From Cronobacter malonaticus LMG 23826 (GTDB lineage: Bacteria; Pseudomonadota; Gammaproteobacteria; Enterobacterales; Enterobacteriaceae): a stretch of 64,000 nt of DNA. The DNA lies in the NCBI RefSeq assembly GCF_001277215.2, contig NZ_CP013940.1:4216001-4280000 (forward strand), given 5' to 3'. Position 1 is the stretch's first letter; the number at the start of each line of letters is the position of its first letter. The notes beneath the pieces were generated by a model that had not been told where the DNA came from, did not search any database, and saw nothing but the letters and a program-made list of their open reading frames with translations. The translations under genes were made by a program, and so were the position numbers. Shown piece after piece: positions 38,252 to 48,672 of the stretch.

Positions 38252-39122
38252 ACTGTTTCTGTTTCGCGAGCCACACCGCGCCCAGCCGCCCGGCCTGGTT
38301 GCCGAGCTGGCAGGGCTGAATGGGCACTCGCAGCGCATCCCAGAAGTTATATTTTTCAAGCGTGCGTTCAAGCATCGGGTAGAGTTCTTTCTGCTGGCTG
38401 ATACCGCCACCAATCAACACCACCTGCGGATCGTAGAGCGACACCACGCTGTAAACGCCGCGCGCCAGATAACTGACCCAGCGCTCCACCACTTCACGCA
38501 GATGCATGTCGCTGCCCATACGCTCGAAAATTTCTTTGCCATGCAGCGGCGCGTCGGACGGCAGCGACAGCGCCTGGCGGCTCGCCTCCACCAGCCCGCG
38601 CGCGGAGGCGATCTGGTGCATGTTTTCGCCGTTGTCGCCGACCGGGATCACGCCAAATTCGCCCGCGCGGAAATGCGCGCCGCGCAGCAGTTCGCGGTTC
38701 AGTATCAGGCCGCCGCCGATGCCGGTGCCAATGGTCATACAGATAAATGAGTCGTAGCGCTGACCGGCGCCGCGCCACATTTCGCCGAGCGCCGCGCAGT
38801 TGGCGTCATTTTCCACCGTGACCGGCAGCGACGTCAGTTCGCCAAACAGCTCCAGCAAATTGCAGCCGTCGAGAAACGTCAGCGCGCCCGCCTTCGGCAC
38901 ATGGCCGGTATTCGGGTTGATATAGCCAGGGAAACTGACGCCGATGCCCGCGATGTCGTCATTCTGCTGGTAGCGCTCAACCGCCTCCCGCCAGGCCTTT
39001 TTGAACGCGTCAGGATCGTAGTGGGTGTCATATTCGTCGCTGGAAAGCTCCTCGCCCTCTTCGGTAATAAGGCCGTGTTTGATATGCGTGCCGCCAATGT
39101 CAAAGCCGATAAACTTACGCAT
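38250..39122 (-). CDS. ROK-family sugar kinase
   Basis: This encodes 290 aa. The ATG at 39122 has AAGGA six bases upstream, and the product starts RKFIGFDIGGTHIKHGLI (phosphate-1 motif). Catalytic Asp is in VENDANCAALGE, and the ATP-binding MTIGTGIGGGLI follows. The region where most ROK kinases have a zinc-binding Cys cluster reads HFRAGEFGVIPV with no such cysteines, as in the BglK-like branch. It phosphorylates a hexose or disaccharide not identifiable from sequence. It stands alone between convergent and divergent genes with no sugar transporter beside it. Confidence 0.85.
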   Translation of the reverse strand: MRKFIGFDIGGTHIKHGLITEEGEELSSDEYDTHYDPDAFKKAWREAVERYQQNDDIAGIGVSFPGYINPNTGHVPKAGALTFLDGCNLLELFGELTSLPVTVENDANCAALGEMWRGAGQRYDSFICMTIGTGIGGGLILNRELLRGAHFRAGEFGVIPVGDNGENMHQIASARGLVEASRQALSLPSDAPLHGKEIFERMGSDMHLREVVERWVSYLARGVYSVVSLYDPQVVLIGGGISQQKELYPMLERTLEKYNFWDALRVPIQPCQLGNQAGRLGAVWLAKQKQ

Positions 39123-39278
39123 GGTCTTTCCTTCTGTGACAAACCGGGTTATGCCTTTGAGTATGGCGTACCTGCGAAAACGCAACGTAAAGGAAGGTAA
39201 TCCGCCGCTATTTCTGGTGAATACCGCGCATGACGTGATTGTGGTTAAGTAACGGCTGATGCGAACAGAGGCGGTGGC

Positions 39279-39878
39279 GTGGATATTTCAGGTTTTGTGC
39301 TGGCCATTGTGCCGGTGGCGCTTTCTCCCGGCGCGAGCTTTACGCTGGCGATGAACAATGTGATCCACCGGGGGATGACGGGCGTGTTCAGCGTTATCGC
39401 AGGCACGCTTATCGGGATTTATATTCACGCCTCGCTGGTAGGGCTTGGCGTCACGCAACTGCTGGTGCGCTATCCGGCCGTGATGAAAACCTTACAGCTG
39501 ACAGGCACGCTCTATTTGCTCTGGCTGGCGCTGCGGCTTGTTGTAAGCGGCATTCAGGCCTGGCGGCGTCCGCAGCAAACAACAGGCCGCGGCGCGGGCG
39601 TGAAAGAGGCGCTGCTGGCGAACCTTTTTAATATCAAAGCGATTTTGCTCTGGCTGACCGTGGTGCCCGCCTTCGCCGGAACGGCCTTTACGCACTATCT
39701 GCTGCTCGCCAGTATTCATGTTGGCATTATGGCCGCATGGCTGCTGCTGTGCGGCGGTGCGATTGTGCTGACCACGCGCCGCTTTTCGGTGCGCTGGCTG
39801 AAGATCGTTGTCGATACCGGCGGCGGGCTGTTTCTGTTTATCCTCACTCTCTCCTCCGCGCTGGCCATGCTGAAATAA
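39279..39878 (+). CDS. LysE/RhtB-family exporter
   Basis: This 199-aa membrane protein has about six hydrophobic segments and the family N-terminus ending VALSPGASFTLAMNNV. Such proteins export amino acids or their analogues. The start is the GTG at 39279 with GAGGCGG upstream. The substrate cannot be told. It is divergent from the ROK kinase, and a 199-bp gap follows that holds the promoter of the toxin-antitoxin pair. Confidence 0.8.
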   Translation: MDISGFVLAIVPVALSPGASFTLAMNNVIHRGMTGVFSVIAGTLIGIYIHASLVGLGVTQLLVRYPAVMKTLQLTGTLYLLWLALRLVVSGIQAWRRPQQTTGRGAGVKEALLANLFNIKAILLWLTVVPAFAGTAFTHYLLLASIHVGIMAAWLLLCGGAIVLTTRRFSVRWLKIVVDTGGGLFLFILTLSSALAMLK

Positions 39879-40077
39879 GCGGGAGCCTGGCTATCCAACC
39901 GTATATTTATCCCATTGATGTAATGGTACAAATCATTACGGAAGGGGGATCGCAGAAGGGAAATTTTTCCAGGTCGGATATTGTCTGGCGCATCGCGTCA
40001 CGATAGCGTATTGCCGTCAGGGTACGTCATTGACGTACCTTTTTGCTGTGTTAACATCAGCCAGTGGCGTAGGGAAT

Positions 40078-40398
40078 ATGCTCTTCATTGAAACGGAAAT
40101 CTTTACCCGGGCCGTGGCCGCCCTGCTCAGTGATGACGATTACCAGCGGTTGCAGCGGTTGCAGTGGTTCCTGGCCCTGCGGCCCGATTACGGTGATGTT
40201 ATCCCGGATACCGGCGGGCTTCGTAAAGCTCGCTGGCTTGCAGGCGGACGGGGCAAACGAGGCGGCGTCAGGATCATCTATTTTTATCGCGCTGCTGCCG
40301 ATGAAATCCGCCTGCTGCTGATTTATCGCAAGGGGATAAAAGACGATCTCTCGCCTCACGAAAAATCTGTGCTCAGAATGCTGAATGAGAGGTGGTGA
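40078..40398 (+). CDS. HigB-2/RelE-like toxin of a type II toxin-antitoxin pair
   Basis: This encodes 106 aa from the ATG at 40078, preceded by AGGGA. Sequence FIETEIFTRAVAALLSDDDY, then GDVIPDTGGLRKARW and GKRGGVRIIYFYR, matches the HigB-2 branch of RelE-fold mRNA interferases. That branch cleaves ribosome-bound mRNA. The basic active-site surface (GGRGKRGG) is present and the frame is intact. It is followed with a one-base overlap by the antitoxin gene, in the toxin-first order usual for higBA. Confidence 0.88.
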   Translation: MLFIETEIFTRAVAALLSDDDYQRLQRLQWFLALRPDYGDVIPDTGGLRKARWLAGGRGKRGGVRIIYFYRAAADEIRLLLIYRKGIKDDLSPHEKSVLRMLNERW

Positions 40399-40688
40399 TG
40401 GACAACGCGCTGTTTGAACAGTTAACCGAAAGCCTGCGGCAGATGAATGATATCAGCGAAGGCCGCCGCGAGCCTTCACGGGCTTTTGTCATCGACGCGC
40501 TGAAAATAAAAGAGATCAGACAGGCATCAGGGCTTTCTCAGACGAAATTTGCCAGCCTGATTTCGGTAAGTGTGGATACGCTGCGCAACTGGGAGCAGGG
40601 AAGGCGTTCGCCGACGGGGCCCGCGCGTGCGCTGTTGCGTGCGATTGCGAACGATCCGCAGCATGTTATCTCTGCACTGGCGTTGTAA
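40398..40688 (+). CDS. HigA-like HTH antitoxin
   Basis: This encodes 96 aa, with its ATG overlapping the toxin stop (TGATG). The C-terminal XRE helix-turn-helix reads IRQASGLSQTKFASLISVSV, DTLRNWEQGRRSPTGPA. The N-terminal ~40 residues likely wrap the toxin. It probably represses its own operon. Antitoxins of this type follow HigB-2-like toxins. Confidence 0.88.
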   Translation: MDNALFEQLTESLRQMNDISEGRREPSRAFVIDALKIKEIRQASGLSQTKFASLISVSVDTLRNWEQGRRSPTGPARALLRAIANDPQHVISALAL

Positions 40689-40726
40689 CCTGCAAAGAGA
40701 ATGCTGTGTCGATAACAAGCGTGAAC

Positions 40727-40751
40727 TAGCCCGCCCTGAACGAGCGGGCTA
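40727..40751. terminator. Bidirectional hairpin between higA-like gene and fdhE
   Basis: TAGCCCGC and GCGGGCTA form a perfect 8-bp stem around 9 nt between two convergent genes. T runs are absent, so it may act mainly as a 3' end stabiliser. Confidence 0.45.
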
Positions 40752-40761
40752 CAGACAAGGT

Positions 40762-41691
40762 TTACTCACCCTCTCCCGGGAACAGGAACGGGTTGATGGA
40801 GCTTCTGGCGAAGCCTTCCTGCTCCATGCGGGCGTCGAGTACCAGCGAGGCGAGGTCATCCGCCACCGGCTCCACGTTCGGGTCTTTTTCCTGATACAAA
40901 ATCTTCAGGTAAGTCCCGCAGTCGCCGCAGCTTTCGGCTTTAATGGCCGCCTGCTCGCTCTCCAGCGACCAGTAGTGCAAATCGCGGGTTTGCTCGCAGT
41001 TGCTGCATTTAACGCGCACCACGTGCCACTCGGTTTCGCACAGGTTACAGTGCAGGTAGCGCAGCCCCTGGCTTGAGCCGATATGCACCATGCTGGAGAC
41101 CGGAATGCTGCCGCAGACCGGGCAGAACTGACGCGCTTCGCCATACTCCGCCCGCGCTTTGCCGGGGATAAGGCTCGCCATCTGCGCCCAGTAGAGCGAC
41201 AGCGCCGCCCAGATAAACGGGGCTTTGTCGCTGCTCACCGCGCTGAAATCGGCGCTGAACAGCGCGCTCGCCATGGTTTCCAGCTCCTGCGCCGAGGCTT
41301 TTTCGAGATTCTCGATAACCGCCAGCGCCGGGCCGCTCATCTCTGGCTTCAGCTCGGCAATCAGCGACTGCAACAGCTTCTGCCAGTGGCCGTCGCGCGG
41401 CAGCACGTGGATATCGAGCGGAGGCTTGCCCTGTTCCGCAGCTTCTTTGATGCGGGCCGTCAAATCCATCTCCAGCGGGTGGTCATAGAGCACCACCTCC
41501 TGGGCATGCGCAATAAGCGCGGCAAAACGCAGGTAATCGCCCAGCGGATTATTTTCAGCCAGCTCGCGCAGGCGTGCGGCGCGGCGGTTATAGAGATTTT
41601 TCAGTCTGGGGAACAATAACGGCGGAATCACTTCCGCCGTACGTTTATCGCTCTTCTCCAGCTGGTCTTGCGGGATGATGCGAATACTCAT
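40762..41691 (-). CDS. fdhE: Formate dehydrogenase accessory protein FdhE
   Basis: This 309-aa cytoplasmic protein is needed for assembly of respiratory formate dehydrogenases. The C-terminal half carries paired cysteines typical of a rubredoxin-like metal fold ([28 protein letters not shown]). Length equals E. coli FdhE. It overlaps fdoI by 4 nt as the last gene of fdoGHI-fdhE. Confidence 0.96.
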   Translation of the reverse strand: MSIRIIPQDQLEKSDKRTAEVIPPLLFPRLKNLYNRRAARLRELAENNPLGDYLRFAALIAHAQEVVLYDHPLEMDLTARIKEAAEQGKPPLDIHVLPRDGHWQKLLQSLIAELKPEMSGPALAVIENLEKASAQELETMASALFSADFSAVSSDKAPFIWAALSLYWAQMASLIPGKARAEYGEARQFCPVCGSIPVSSMVHIGSSQGLRYLHCNLCETEWHVVRVKCSNCEQTRDLHYWSLESEQAAIKAESCGDCGTYLKILYQEKDPNVEPVADDLASLVLDARMEQEGFARSSINPFLFPGEGE

Positions 41692-42323
41692 TCAGATGAT
41701 TTTTCCTGTTTCTCGCGCACTTCGCGATACCAGCGCGGGTGGTGTTTCTTCGCCCAGGTTTTGGTAACCCAGCCTTCCACCATGGCGGTAATGGTGCCTT
41801 TGACCCACAGGGCCGCGTAAATATGCACCATGATAACCACAATTAAGGCCACCGCGGCAAATGAATGCGCCAGCAGCGCCAGGCGAATCACCGGGATGGG
41901 GAACATCGGCGCGAACCACGGACGCCAGATAACCACGCCGCTTGCCAGTAACAGCAGAAGCAGCAGGATGGCCGCCCAGAAGACGCACTTCTGACCGAAA
42001 TTATAGCGCCCGGTATCGCCCACTTCCTCGTTCATGGCGATTTTGTGGATATTTTTTGCCCACAGAATATCGTCACGGTTAATGAGGTTGTGGTGCCAGT
42101 AACGGAAAAACATCAGCATAAACGAGACGAACATCACCACCCCAACGAAGGGGTGGAGGATGCGCGCCAGCTGCGGCGTGCCAAGAATGTTCATCAGCCA
42201 GTTGAAGGAGGGGAAAAAGAACCCCAGCCCGCTCACCGCCGCCAGCACGAAGGCGAAGGCGGTGATCCAGTGGTTGATTCGCTCTGGCGCGCTGTAGCGC
42301 ACGATGGTGTCACGTCTTTTCAT
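41688..42323 (-). CDS. fdoI: Formate dehydrogenase-O cytochrome b subunit
   Basis: This 211-aa gamma subunit has four membrane helices and the haem-ligand histidines, for example in [11 protein letters not shown] and in [20 protein letters not shown]. It anchors the complex and passes electrons to quinone. It overlaps fdoH and fdhE by 4 nt each, indicating coupled translation. Confidence 0.97.
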   Translation of the reverse strand: MKRRDTIVRYSAPERINHWITAFAFVLAAVSGLGFFFPSFNWLMNILGTPQLARILHPFVGVVMFVSFMLMFFRYWHHNLINRDDILWAKNIHKIAMNEEVGDTGRYNFGQKCVFWAAILLLLLLLASGVVIWRPWFAPMFPIPVIRLALLAHSFAAVALIVVIMVHIYAALWVKGTITAMVEGWVTKTWAKKHHPRWYREVREKQEKSSE

Positions 42324-43222
42324 TTACGCACCTCATCATCGTCATGGTGCAGATTGTCTTCATCTTCCTCGGCGCGGTTTGGACCGATACCGACGTAGTG
42401 GAAGACGCTGGCTGCGAAGGTCGCCGCAAAGCCGATGGCGGCGAGCGGTTTCCAGATGCCTTTCCAGAACTTAACGGCTTCGCTGATTTCCGGGTTCTCC
42501 GGCAGGCCGTGATACAGATTCGGCTTGTCGTTGTGGTGCAGCACGTACATCACGTGCGTACCGCCAACGCCTGCCGGATCGTACAGGCCCGCGTTTTCGT
42601 AACCACGGGTTTTCAGCTCCGCCACGCGCTCGCCAGCCAGCTGTTTCATATCCTCTTTGGTGCCAAAGTGGATAGCGCCGGTCGGACAGGTCTTCACGCA
42701 CGCCGGCTCCTGGCCCACGGTCACGCGATCCACGCACAGGGTGCATTTGTAGACGCGGTTATCTTCCGGGTTCAGGCGCGGGACGTCGAACGGACAGCCC
42801 GCGATGCAGTAGCCGCAGCCGATACACTGTTCAGACTGAAAATCGACGATGCCGTTGGCATACTGAATGATAGCGCCTTCCGACGGGCACGCTTTCAGGC
42901 AGCCCGGATCGGCGCAGTGCATACAGCCATCCTTGCGGATAAGCCATTCCAGTTTGTCGTTCTGCTCCACTTCCGAGAAGCGCATCACGGTCCAGGACTT
43001 GGCGGTCAGATCCGCCGGGTTGTCATACACCCCGACGTTATGACCGACTTCGTCACGCAGATCGTTCCACTCGGAACAGGCCACCTGACAGGCTTTACAG
43101 CCGATACAGGTGGTCACATCGATAAGCTTCGCCACTTCCTGCTGGTGGTCCCGCGCCTGCGGCGCGGGCGTGAAACCGTTAGTCGCGGAACGACGGATAA
43201 TGTCTTGCGATTGATAAGCCAT
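42320..43222 (-). CDS. fdoH: Formate dehydrogenase-O iron-sulfur subunit
   Basis: This 300-aa beta subunit has four ferredoxin-type cysteine groups ([35 protein letters not shown] and CTLCVDRV). It also has a C-terminal membrane helix near residues 255-280 facing the periplasm. It conducts electrons from the molybdenum subunit to FdoI and is exported with FdoG. It starts 12 nt after fdoG. Confidence 0.97.
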   Translation of the reverse strand: MAYQSQDIIRRSATNGFTPAPQARDHQQEVAKLIDVTTCIGCKACQVACSEWNDLRDEVGHNVGVYDNPADLTAKSWTVMRFSEVEQNDKLEWLIRKDGCMHCADPGCLKACPSEGAIIQYANGIVDFQSEQCIGCGYCIAGCPFDVPRLNPEDNRVYKCTLCVDRVTVGQEPACVKTCPTGAIHFGTKEDMKQLAGERVAELKTRGYENAGLYDPAGVGGTHVMYVLHHNDKPNLYHGLPENPEISEAVKFWKGIWKPLAAIGFAATFAASVFHYVGIGPNRAEEDEDNLHHDDDEVRK

Positions 43223-43234
43223 AAGTCGTCTCCG

Positions 43235-46200
43235 TTACACCTTTTCCACGTTCACCAGGAACGCCTTAAATTCCGGCGTCTGGGTGTTGGCGTCGCCCAC
43301 GAACGGCGTCAGCGTGTTGGCGATAAAGCCTTTCTTCGCGACCCCTTCGTAACCCCAGTGGATTGGAATACCGATGGTATCCACCTGTTTGCCATCCACG
43401 TTGAGCGTGCGAATACGCTTGGTCACCACCGCTTTGGCTTTGATATAGCCGCGGTTGGAGGAGACTTTCACGGTATCGCCCTGCGCGATGCCAAGCTTGC
43501 CGGCGAGTTTCTCGCCAATCTCCACAAACTGTTCCGGCTGCGCGATGGCGTTCAACAGCGCGTGCTTGGTCCAGTAGTGGAAATGCTCGGTCAGACGGTA
43601 CGTGGTGCCGACATACGGGAACTTATCCGCTTTGCCCATCGCTTCCAGATCGCCTTTGAACACGCGCGCCGCCGGGTTAGACACCACGTTCGGGTGCAGC
43701 GGGTTGGTGCCAATCGGCGTCTCGAACGGCTCGTAGTGTTCCGGGAACGGGCCTTCCGCCATTTTGTCGATGGCGAACAGGCGGCCCATGCCTTCCGGCT
43801 GCATGATAAACGGACCGACATCGCTGCCCGGAGGCGCGGTGCTGTAGTCCGGGATATCGGCGCCGACCCACTTGCCGTTGGCGTAAGAGAGAAGCTGACG
43901 TTTCGGGTCCCACGGTTTGCCCTGCGGATCCGCGGAGGCGCGGTTATACAGGATGCGGCGGTTCAGCGGCCACGCCCATGCCCAGCCCAGCGTATTGCCA
44001 AGGCCCGACGGGTCGGCGTTGTCGCGGCGCGCCATCTGGTTGCCGTCCGGCGTCCAGCTGCCGGCGAAGATCCAGCAGCCGCTCGAGGTGGTGCCGTCGT
44101 CACGCAGATGCGCGAAGGTGCCCAGCTGATCGCCTTTCTTCGCCAGTACGTTGCCGGTCACCGGATCGATGATATCCGCCAGCGCTTTACCGTTGCTCTC
44201 CATGGCCACTTCTTCCGGCGACGGGTTTTCCGGCGTCGAATAGTTCCAGCTCATGTTGAGGACCTGTTCCGGGCATGCGCCGCCCTGCTCGGCGTACATC
44301 TTACGCAGGCGCAGGAAGATACCGGCCAGGATTTCGCCGTCGTTCAGCGCTTCGCCCGGCGCGTCCTGACCTTTCCAGTGCCACTGCAGCCAGCGGCCGG
44401 AGTTCACGATAGATCCGTTCTCTTCGGCAAAGCAGGTGGACGGCAGGCGGAACACTTCGGTCTGAATGCTCGCCGGATCGACATCGTTCTGCTCGCCGTG
44501 GTTCTGCCAGAAGGTAGAGGTCTCGGTATTGAGCGGATCGATAGTCACCAGGAACTTCAGTTTTGAGAGTGAAGCGACCACTTTGTTTTTGTTCGGGAAC
44601 GAGGCGACCGGGTTAAAGCCCTGGCAGATATAGCCGTTGACTTTGCCCTGGTGCATCATCTCGAAATATTGCAGGACGTCGTAGCCTTTATCCCACTTCG
44701 GCAGCCAGTCGAAGCCCCAGCTGTTCTCCGCCGTCGCTTTGTCGCCATAGAAGGCTTTCATCAGCGAAACGAAGAATTTCGGGTAGTTGCCCCAGTAGTT
44801 CACCTGGCCTTCCAGCAGCGGTTTCGGCGTGTTGGCGGTCAGGTAGGTTTGCAGATCGGCTTGTTTTTCGCTTGGCAGCGACATGTAGCCGGTCAGGCTC
44901 TGGCTCAGCAGACCGAGGTCGGTCAGGCCCTGAATGTTGGAGTGTCCGCGAAGCGCATTCACGCCGCCGCCCGCCATACCCATGTTGCCCAGCAGCAGCT
45001 GGATCATGGCCATAGTACGGATGTTCTGGGCGCCCACGGAGTGCTGCGTCCAGCCGAGCGCATACAGGAACGACGCGGTTTTGTCGTGTACGCTGGTTTC
45101 GGCGATGTATTCGCACACCTTCAGGAAATCGGCTTTCGGCGTACCACAGATATTCTCAACGACATCCGGCGTGTAGCGGGAGACGTGCGTTTTCAGCAGG
45201 TTCCAGACGCAGCGCGGGTGAGAAAGCGTGGTATCGCGTTTTGCGAAGCCTTTTTCGTCCAGCTCATAGTGCCAGCTGGTTTTGTCATATTTGCGTTTTT
45301 CCGCGTCATAGCCGGTGAACAGGCCGTCATCGAAACCGTAATCTTCACGCACGATCAGGCTGGCGTTGGTGTAGGCCTCGACATATTCGCGGTTAACCTT
45401 GTTGTTGTTCAGCAGGTACAGCAGTACGCCTGACAGGAAAGCGATGTCAGTACCGGAACGGATAGGCGTATAGAAATCGGCCACCGACGCCGTGCGCGTA
45501 AAGCGCGGGTCAATCACGATAAGCTTCGCGCCATTGTGGATCTTGGCTTCCATCGCCCAGCGGAATCCCACCGGATGCGCTTCTGCCGCGTTCCCACCCA
45601 TCACGACGATGAGGTTGGCGTTCTTCATATCAACCCAGTGGTTGGTCATCGCACCGCGACCAAATGTTGGAGCAAGACTTGCTACCGTTGGTCCGTGTCA
45701 GACACGCGCCTGGTTATCCACGGCTAACATGCCGAGGGCGCGGGTAAATTTCTGGGTTAAATAGCCGGTTTCGTTACTGGAAGCGGAGGCGCACAGCATA
45801 CCGGTGGAGAGCCAGCGGTTAACGGTCGTGCCTTCGGCATTTTGCGCGATGTAGTTCGCGTCGCGGTCTTCTTTCATCAGCTTCGCGATGCGATTAAACG
45901 CCTCGTCCCAGCTGATGCGCTGCCATTTATCGGAGCCAGGCGCGCGGTATTCAGGGTATTTCAGACGCGATTCGGAGTGGATGAAATCCACCAGACCTGC
46001 GCCTTTCGGGCAAAGCGCCCCGCGGTTGACCGGATGATCCGGGTCCCCTTCGATGTGGAAAATCGAGGATTTCGCGTTTTTCGCGCCGTCGCCGAGGCTA
46101 TACATCAACAGCCCACAGCCGACGGAGCAGTACGTACAGGTATTACGGGTTTCGCGGGTGCGCAGCAGTTTATATTGCCGTGTTTCCGCCAGCGCGACGC

Positions 46201-46285
46201 TGGGAGCAAATCCCAGTGCGGCTGCCGTGGTGCCTGCCATACCGCCAGCGCAGATCTTAAAGAACTGCCTTCTGCTGACCTGCAT
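43235..46285 (-). CDS. fdoG: Formate dehydrogenase-O catalytic subunit, selenoprotein
   Basis: One gene of 1016 residues, read through an in-frame UGA at 45698-45700 as selenocysteine 196. A plain reading gives 195 codons, then the stop, then an open frame to 43235, which together equal the E. coli FdoG length. The Tat signal SRRQFFKICAGG leads export with FdoH. A [4Fe-4S] site follows (CTYCSVGCG), then the bis-MGD domain. The residue before the UGA is Val in NQARV, and HGPTVASLAPTFGRGA follows it. It oxidises formate to CO2 in aerobic and nitrate respiration. It depends on selA and selB in this window. Confidence 0.97.
45651..45700 (-). promoter_or_regulatory. SECIS element in fdoG
   Basis: Starting at the UGA, the mRNA can fold into a hairpin whose upper part is GGUAGCA / UUGCUCC around an AGUC loop, about 17-33 nt downstream of the codon. 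Position and loop resemble the SelB-binding SECIS of E. coli fdhF and fdnG (GUUGCAGGUCUGCACC). Confidence 0.8.
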
Positions 46286-46450
46286 GGATTGCTCCTTGTT
46301 CAGACATTGTCACAAAGTAAGTCGTATGGTTTTTCTTTTGCGGATGCCGCCGCAACGGTTCACAATCGTAATTCCCTTCTTAACGAGGAGGGATTAGGCG
46401 CAACAGAATACCACAATGTTGCTGAGGCTGTTTCAGACGGTTAATAAAAA

Positions 46451-47293
46451 GTGAATAAGAACCATCCAGAACTGTTGCAAAACGTGACCGATGTCACGGC
46501 CGCTCGTTCCCTTCCGCTCTGGAAAAGAGAGAACCTCACCACCACAGAGCCGGACTGGCTGGCGGAAGAAGTGCCGGTAGCGCTGGTCTACAACGGTATC
46601 TCTCACGTCGTGATGATGGCGTCTCCCAAAGATTTGGAAATCTTCGCCCTTGGATTTTCGTTATCGGAAGGAATTGTCGAATCTTCACACGAAATTTACG
46701 GCATGGATATTATCCATGGGTGTAATGGTATCGAAATTCAGGTGGAACTTTCCAGCCGTCGCTTTATGGGGCTCAAAGCGCGCCGCCGTAATCTGGCGGG
46801 GCGAACCGGCTGCGGCGTCTGCGGCGTGGAACAGCTTAACGATATTGTGCGTCCTCTGGCTCCGCTGCCATTCACGCAAACTTTCTCGCTCGATAACCTC
46901 GACGGCGCGCTGCGTCAGCTCGCCAGCGTCCAGCCTGTCGGCGAGCTCACCGGCTGTACGCACGCCGCCGCCTGGCTGACCCCGCAGGGCGACATTGCGG
47001 GCGGGCATGAAGATGTCGGGCGTCACGTCGCGCTCGATAAACTGCTCGGCCGACGCGCGCGCGAAGCGTGGCAGCAGGGCGCGGTGCTGGTCTCCAGCCG
47101 GGCCAGCTATGAGATGGTGCAGAAAGCCGCGACCTGCGGCGTGGAAATTCTCTTTGCGGTCTCCGCCGCCACCACGCTCGCCGTGGAGGTCGCCGAGCGC
47201 TGCAACCTGACGCTGGTGGGCTTTTCGCGCCCTGGCCGCGCGACGATTTATACGCATCCGCAACGCCTGATCGCAGGCGATCAAAACGCGTAA
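46451..47293 (+). CDS. fdhD: Formate dehydrogenase sulfurtransferase FdhD
   Basis: This 280-aa protein carries sulfur from IscS to the molybdenum cofactor of formate dehydrogenases, an essential activation step. Functional cysteines are in [12 protein letters not shown]. Conserved [14 protein letters not shown] follows near residue 190. The start is a GTG at 46451; the length is close to E. coli FdhD. It is divergent from fdoG with a shared 165-bp promoter region. Confidence 0.96.
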   Translation: MNKNHPELLQNVTDVTAARSLPLWKRENLTTTEPDWLAEEVPVALVYNGISHVVMMASPKDLEIFALGFSLSEGIVESSHEIYGMDIIHGCNGIEIQVELSSRRFMGLKARRRNLAGRTGCGVCGVEQLNDIVRPLAPLPFTQTFSLDNLDGALRQLASVQPVGELTGCTHAAAWLTPQGDIAGGHEDVGRHVALDKLLGRRAREAWQQGAVLVSSRASYEMVQKAATCGVEILFAVSAATTLAVEVAERCNLTLVGFSRPGRATIYTHPQRLIAGDQNA

Positions 47294-47423
47294 TTTTTGT
47301 TCAGTTTTTCTGAAAAAGTACGGCAAATCCTTCCGCTTTTGGTTTCCGGTTTGCAGGTCTACTATTACACACATCGAAGGCAAAGCGCCTTCTAACGTAA
47401 AACAGACCTGAAGGAATATTGCC

Positions 47424-47633
47424 ATGAACACTATCAAATATTTTGTTGCAGTTATGACCCTTGCTACCGCTTTCGGCGCTTTCGCTGGCCAGTCCATCAC
47501 CGCGACCGACACCACGCTCTCCGGCGCAGAAGCTAAAATCGCCGCGCAGGCCGAGCAGATGGGCGCGACGTACAAAATCACCGAAGCGTTCACCGGTAAT
47601 CAGGTCCACATGACCGCCGAACTGAACAAATAA
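47424..47633 (+). CDS. DUF1471 (YhcN/BhsA/McbA-like) periplasmic stress peptide
   Basis: This encodes 69 aa with a signal peptide (NTIKYFVAVMTLATAFGAFA) and a DUF1471 domain of about 45 residues (AQAEQMGATYKITEAFTGNQ). AAGGAATATTGCC precedes the ATG. Members are induced by envelope, acid, peroxide or metal stress and affect biofilm. Which paralogue this is cannot be decided. A strong terminator follows. Confidence 0.85.
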   Translation: MNTIKYFVAVMTLATAFGAFAGQSITATDTTLSGAEAKIAAQAEQMGATYKITEAFTGNQVHMTAELNK

Positions 47634-47651
47634 GCCAGAAGTTGTCGAAAG

Positions 47652-47673
47652 AGCGCCTGCGGGCGCTTTTTTT
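47652..47673 (+). terminator. Intrinsic terminator of the DUF1471 gene
   Basis: AGCGCC-tgcg-GGCGCT stem followed by seven T, 19 nt after the stop. Confidence 0.85.
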
Positions 47674-47995
47674 ATGGCATGCCCGCCAGACGCAGCAGCG
47701 CGGTGACGACCGCCGCCGCAAAAATCACCACGATTAACGGTGCCTTGCGCCAGGCCAGAAAAAGCGCGAACGCGACACCCACCACCCTCGCCATACCCGC
47801 AAAGCTTTCACCTTCGTAAAACGTCGCCGCCAGCGCCACGGCAAACAGCAAGGTGGTTGCCGCATCGGAGAGCAGCGCCTGCGCGCGTTCGCTCAGCGCC
47901 AGTTTGTTACCGAGCTTCGCCCCGCCAAAGCGCATCAGATACGTGCCGACAGAGAGCACGGCGATCCCGGCCAGAATCATCATGGTACTCGCCAT
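47672..47995 (-). CDS. AzlD-type branched-chain amino acid exporter subunit
   Basis: This small 107-aa membrane protein has about four hydrophobic segments and the AzlD-like RFGGAKLG motif. It pairs with the AzlC-type protein encoded upstream, which it overlaps by one base (TAATG). In E. coli the equivalent pair YgaZ-YgaH exports L-valine; substrate here is inferred. Confidence 0.85.
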   Translation of the reverse strand: MASTMMILAGIAVLSVGTYLMRFGGAKLGNKLALSERAQALLSDAATTLLFAVALAATFYEGESFAGMARVVGVAFALFLAWRKAPLIVVIFAAAVVTALLRLAGMP

Positions 47996-48672
47996 TATTT
48001 CTTCCTCGTGAGTAAGCCTGCCAGCGAGAGCAGCACCGGCAGCCCGACCGGCGCGAACGGCACGGCGGCAAGCGAAAGCGCCGCGCCGCTGCCTGCGCGG
48101 ATAAGCGTGGTTCTGTTTTTCAGGGCGGGCAGCACCAGCGCGAGTAAGATCGCCGGGAAAACGGCGTCAAGACCAATGGTTTCCGGCGCGGGCAGCAGCG
48201 TGCCCATCGCCACGCCGATAACAACGCCAAGCGGCCAGCACAGCGCCACGCCAAGCCCGCACAGCCAGTACGCCGCTTTACGGGTTTCGGGCGTCTCCTG
48301 CGATAACCCGAACACCACGCTTTCATCATTCATGATGTGCGAGCCCAGCAGCCTTTTTGCGCCCCGGCCCACCAGATCCCGCACCGTGATGCCAAACGGC
48401 AGATGGCGCGCGTTAACCAGCAGCCCCGCGGCGGCCGCCGCCAGCGGATTACCGCCGCTTGCGACGATGCCGATAAAAATAAACTCCGACGCACCTGCCA
48501 GTACCGATATAGACAGCAGCAGCGGCACCCACATCGCGAAGCCATAAGCCATCGCCAGCGTGCCATAAGACACCCCGACCACGCCGACGGCCAGACAGAC
48601 CAGTAAAATAGCCTTTATAATGTCGCCTTTAAGACAGGCGAACCGGTGCAGAATCATACGTTTTTCACCCAT
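47995..48672 (-). CDS. AzlC-type branched-chain amino acid exporter subunit
   Basis: This 225-aa inner-membrane protein has the AzlC pattern: LAMAYGFAMWVPLLLSISVL, ASEFIFIGIVASGG, NARHLPFG and LGSHIMNDESV. An in-frame ATG five codons downstream is an alternative start and the ribosome site is weak for both. It forms the large subunit of an amino acid exporter with AzlD. It is divergent from an XRE-cupin regulator that probably controls it. Confidence 0.87.
   Translation of the reverse strand: MGEKRMILHRFACLKGDIIKAILLVCLAVGVVGVSYGTLAMAYGFAMWVPLLLSISVLAGASEFIFIGIVASGGNPLAAAAAGLLVNARHLPFGITVRDLVGRGAKRLLGSHIMNDESVVFGLSQETPETRKAAYWLCGLGVALCWPLGVVIGVAMGTLLPAPETIGLDAVFPAILLALVLPALKNRTTLIRAGSGAALSLAAVPFAPVGLPVLLSLAGLLTRKK

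Noticed and set aside
42344..44566. 740-codon open frame on the plus strand across fdoH/fdoG
   Set aside because: Antisense to two certain genes with biased third positions; no domain.
45650..45700. Frameshift or nonsense mutation in fdoG
   Set aside because: The stop is UGA at the known selenocysteine position, the frame continues unchanged, and the SECIS-like hairpin and selAB are present.
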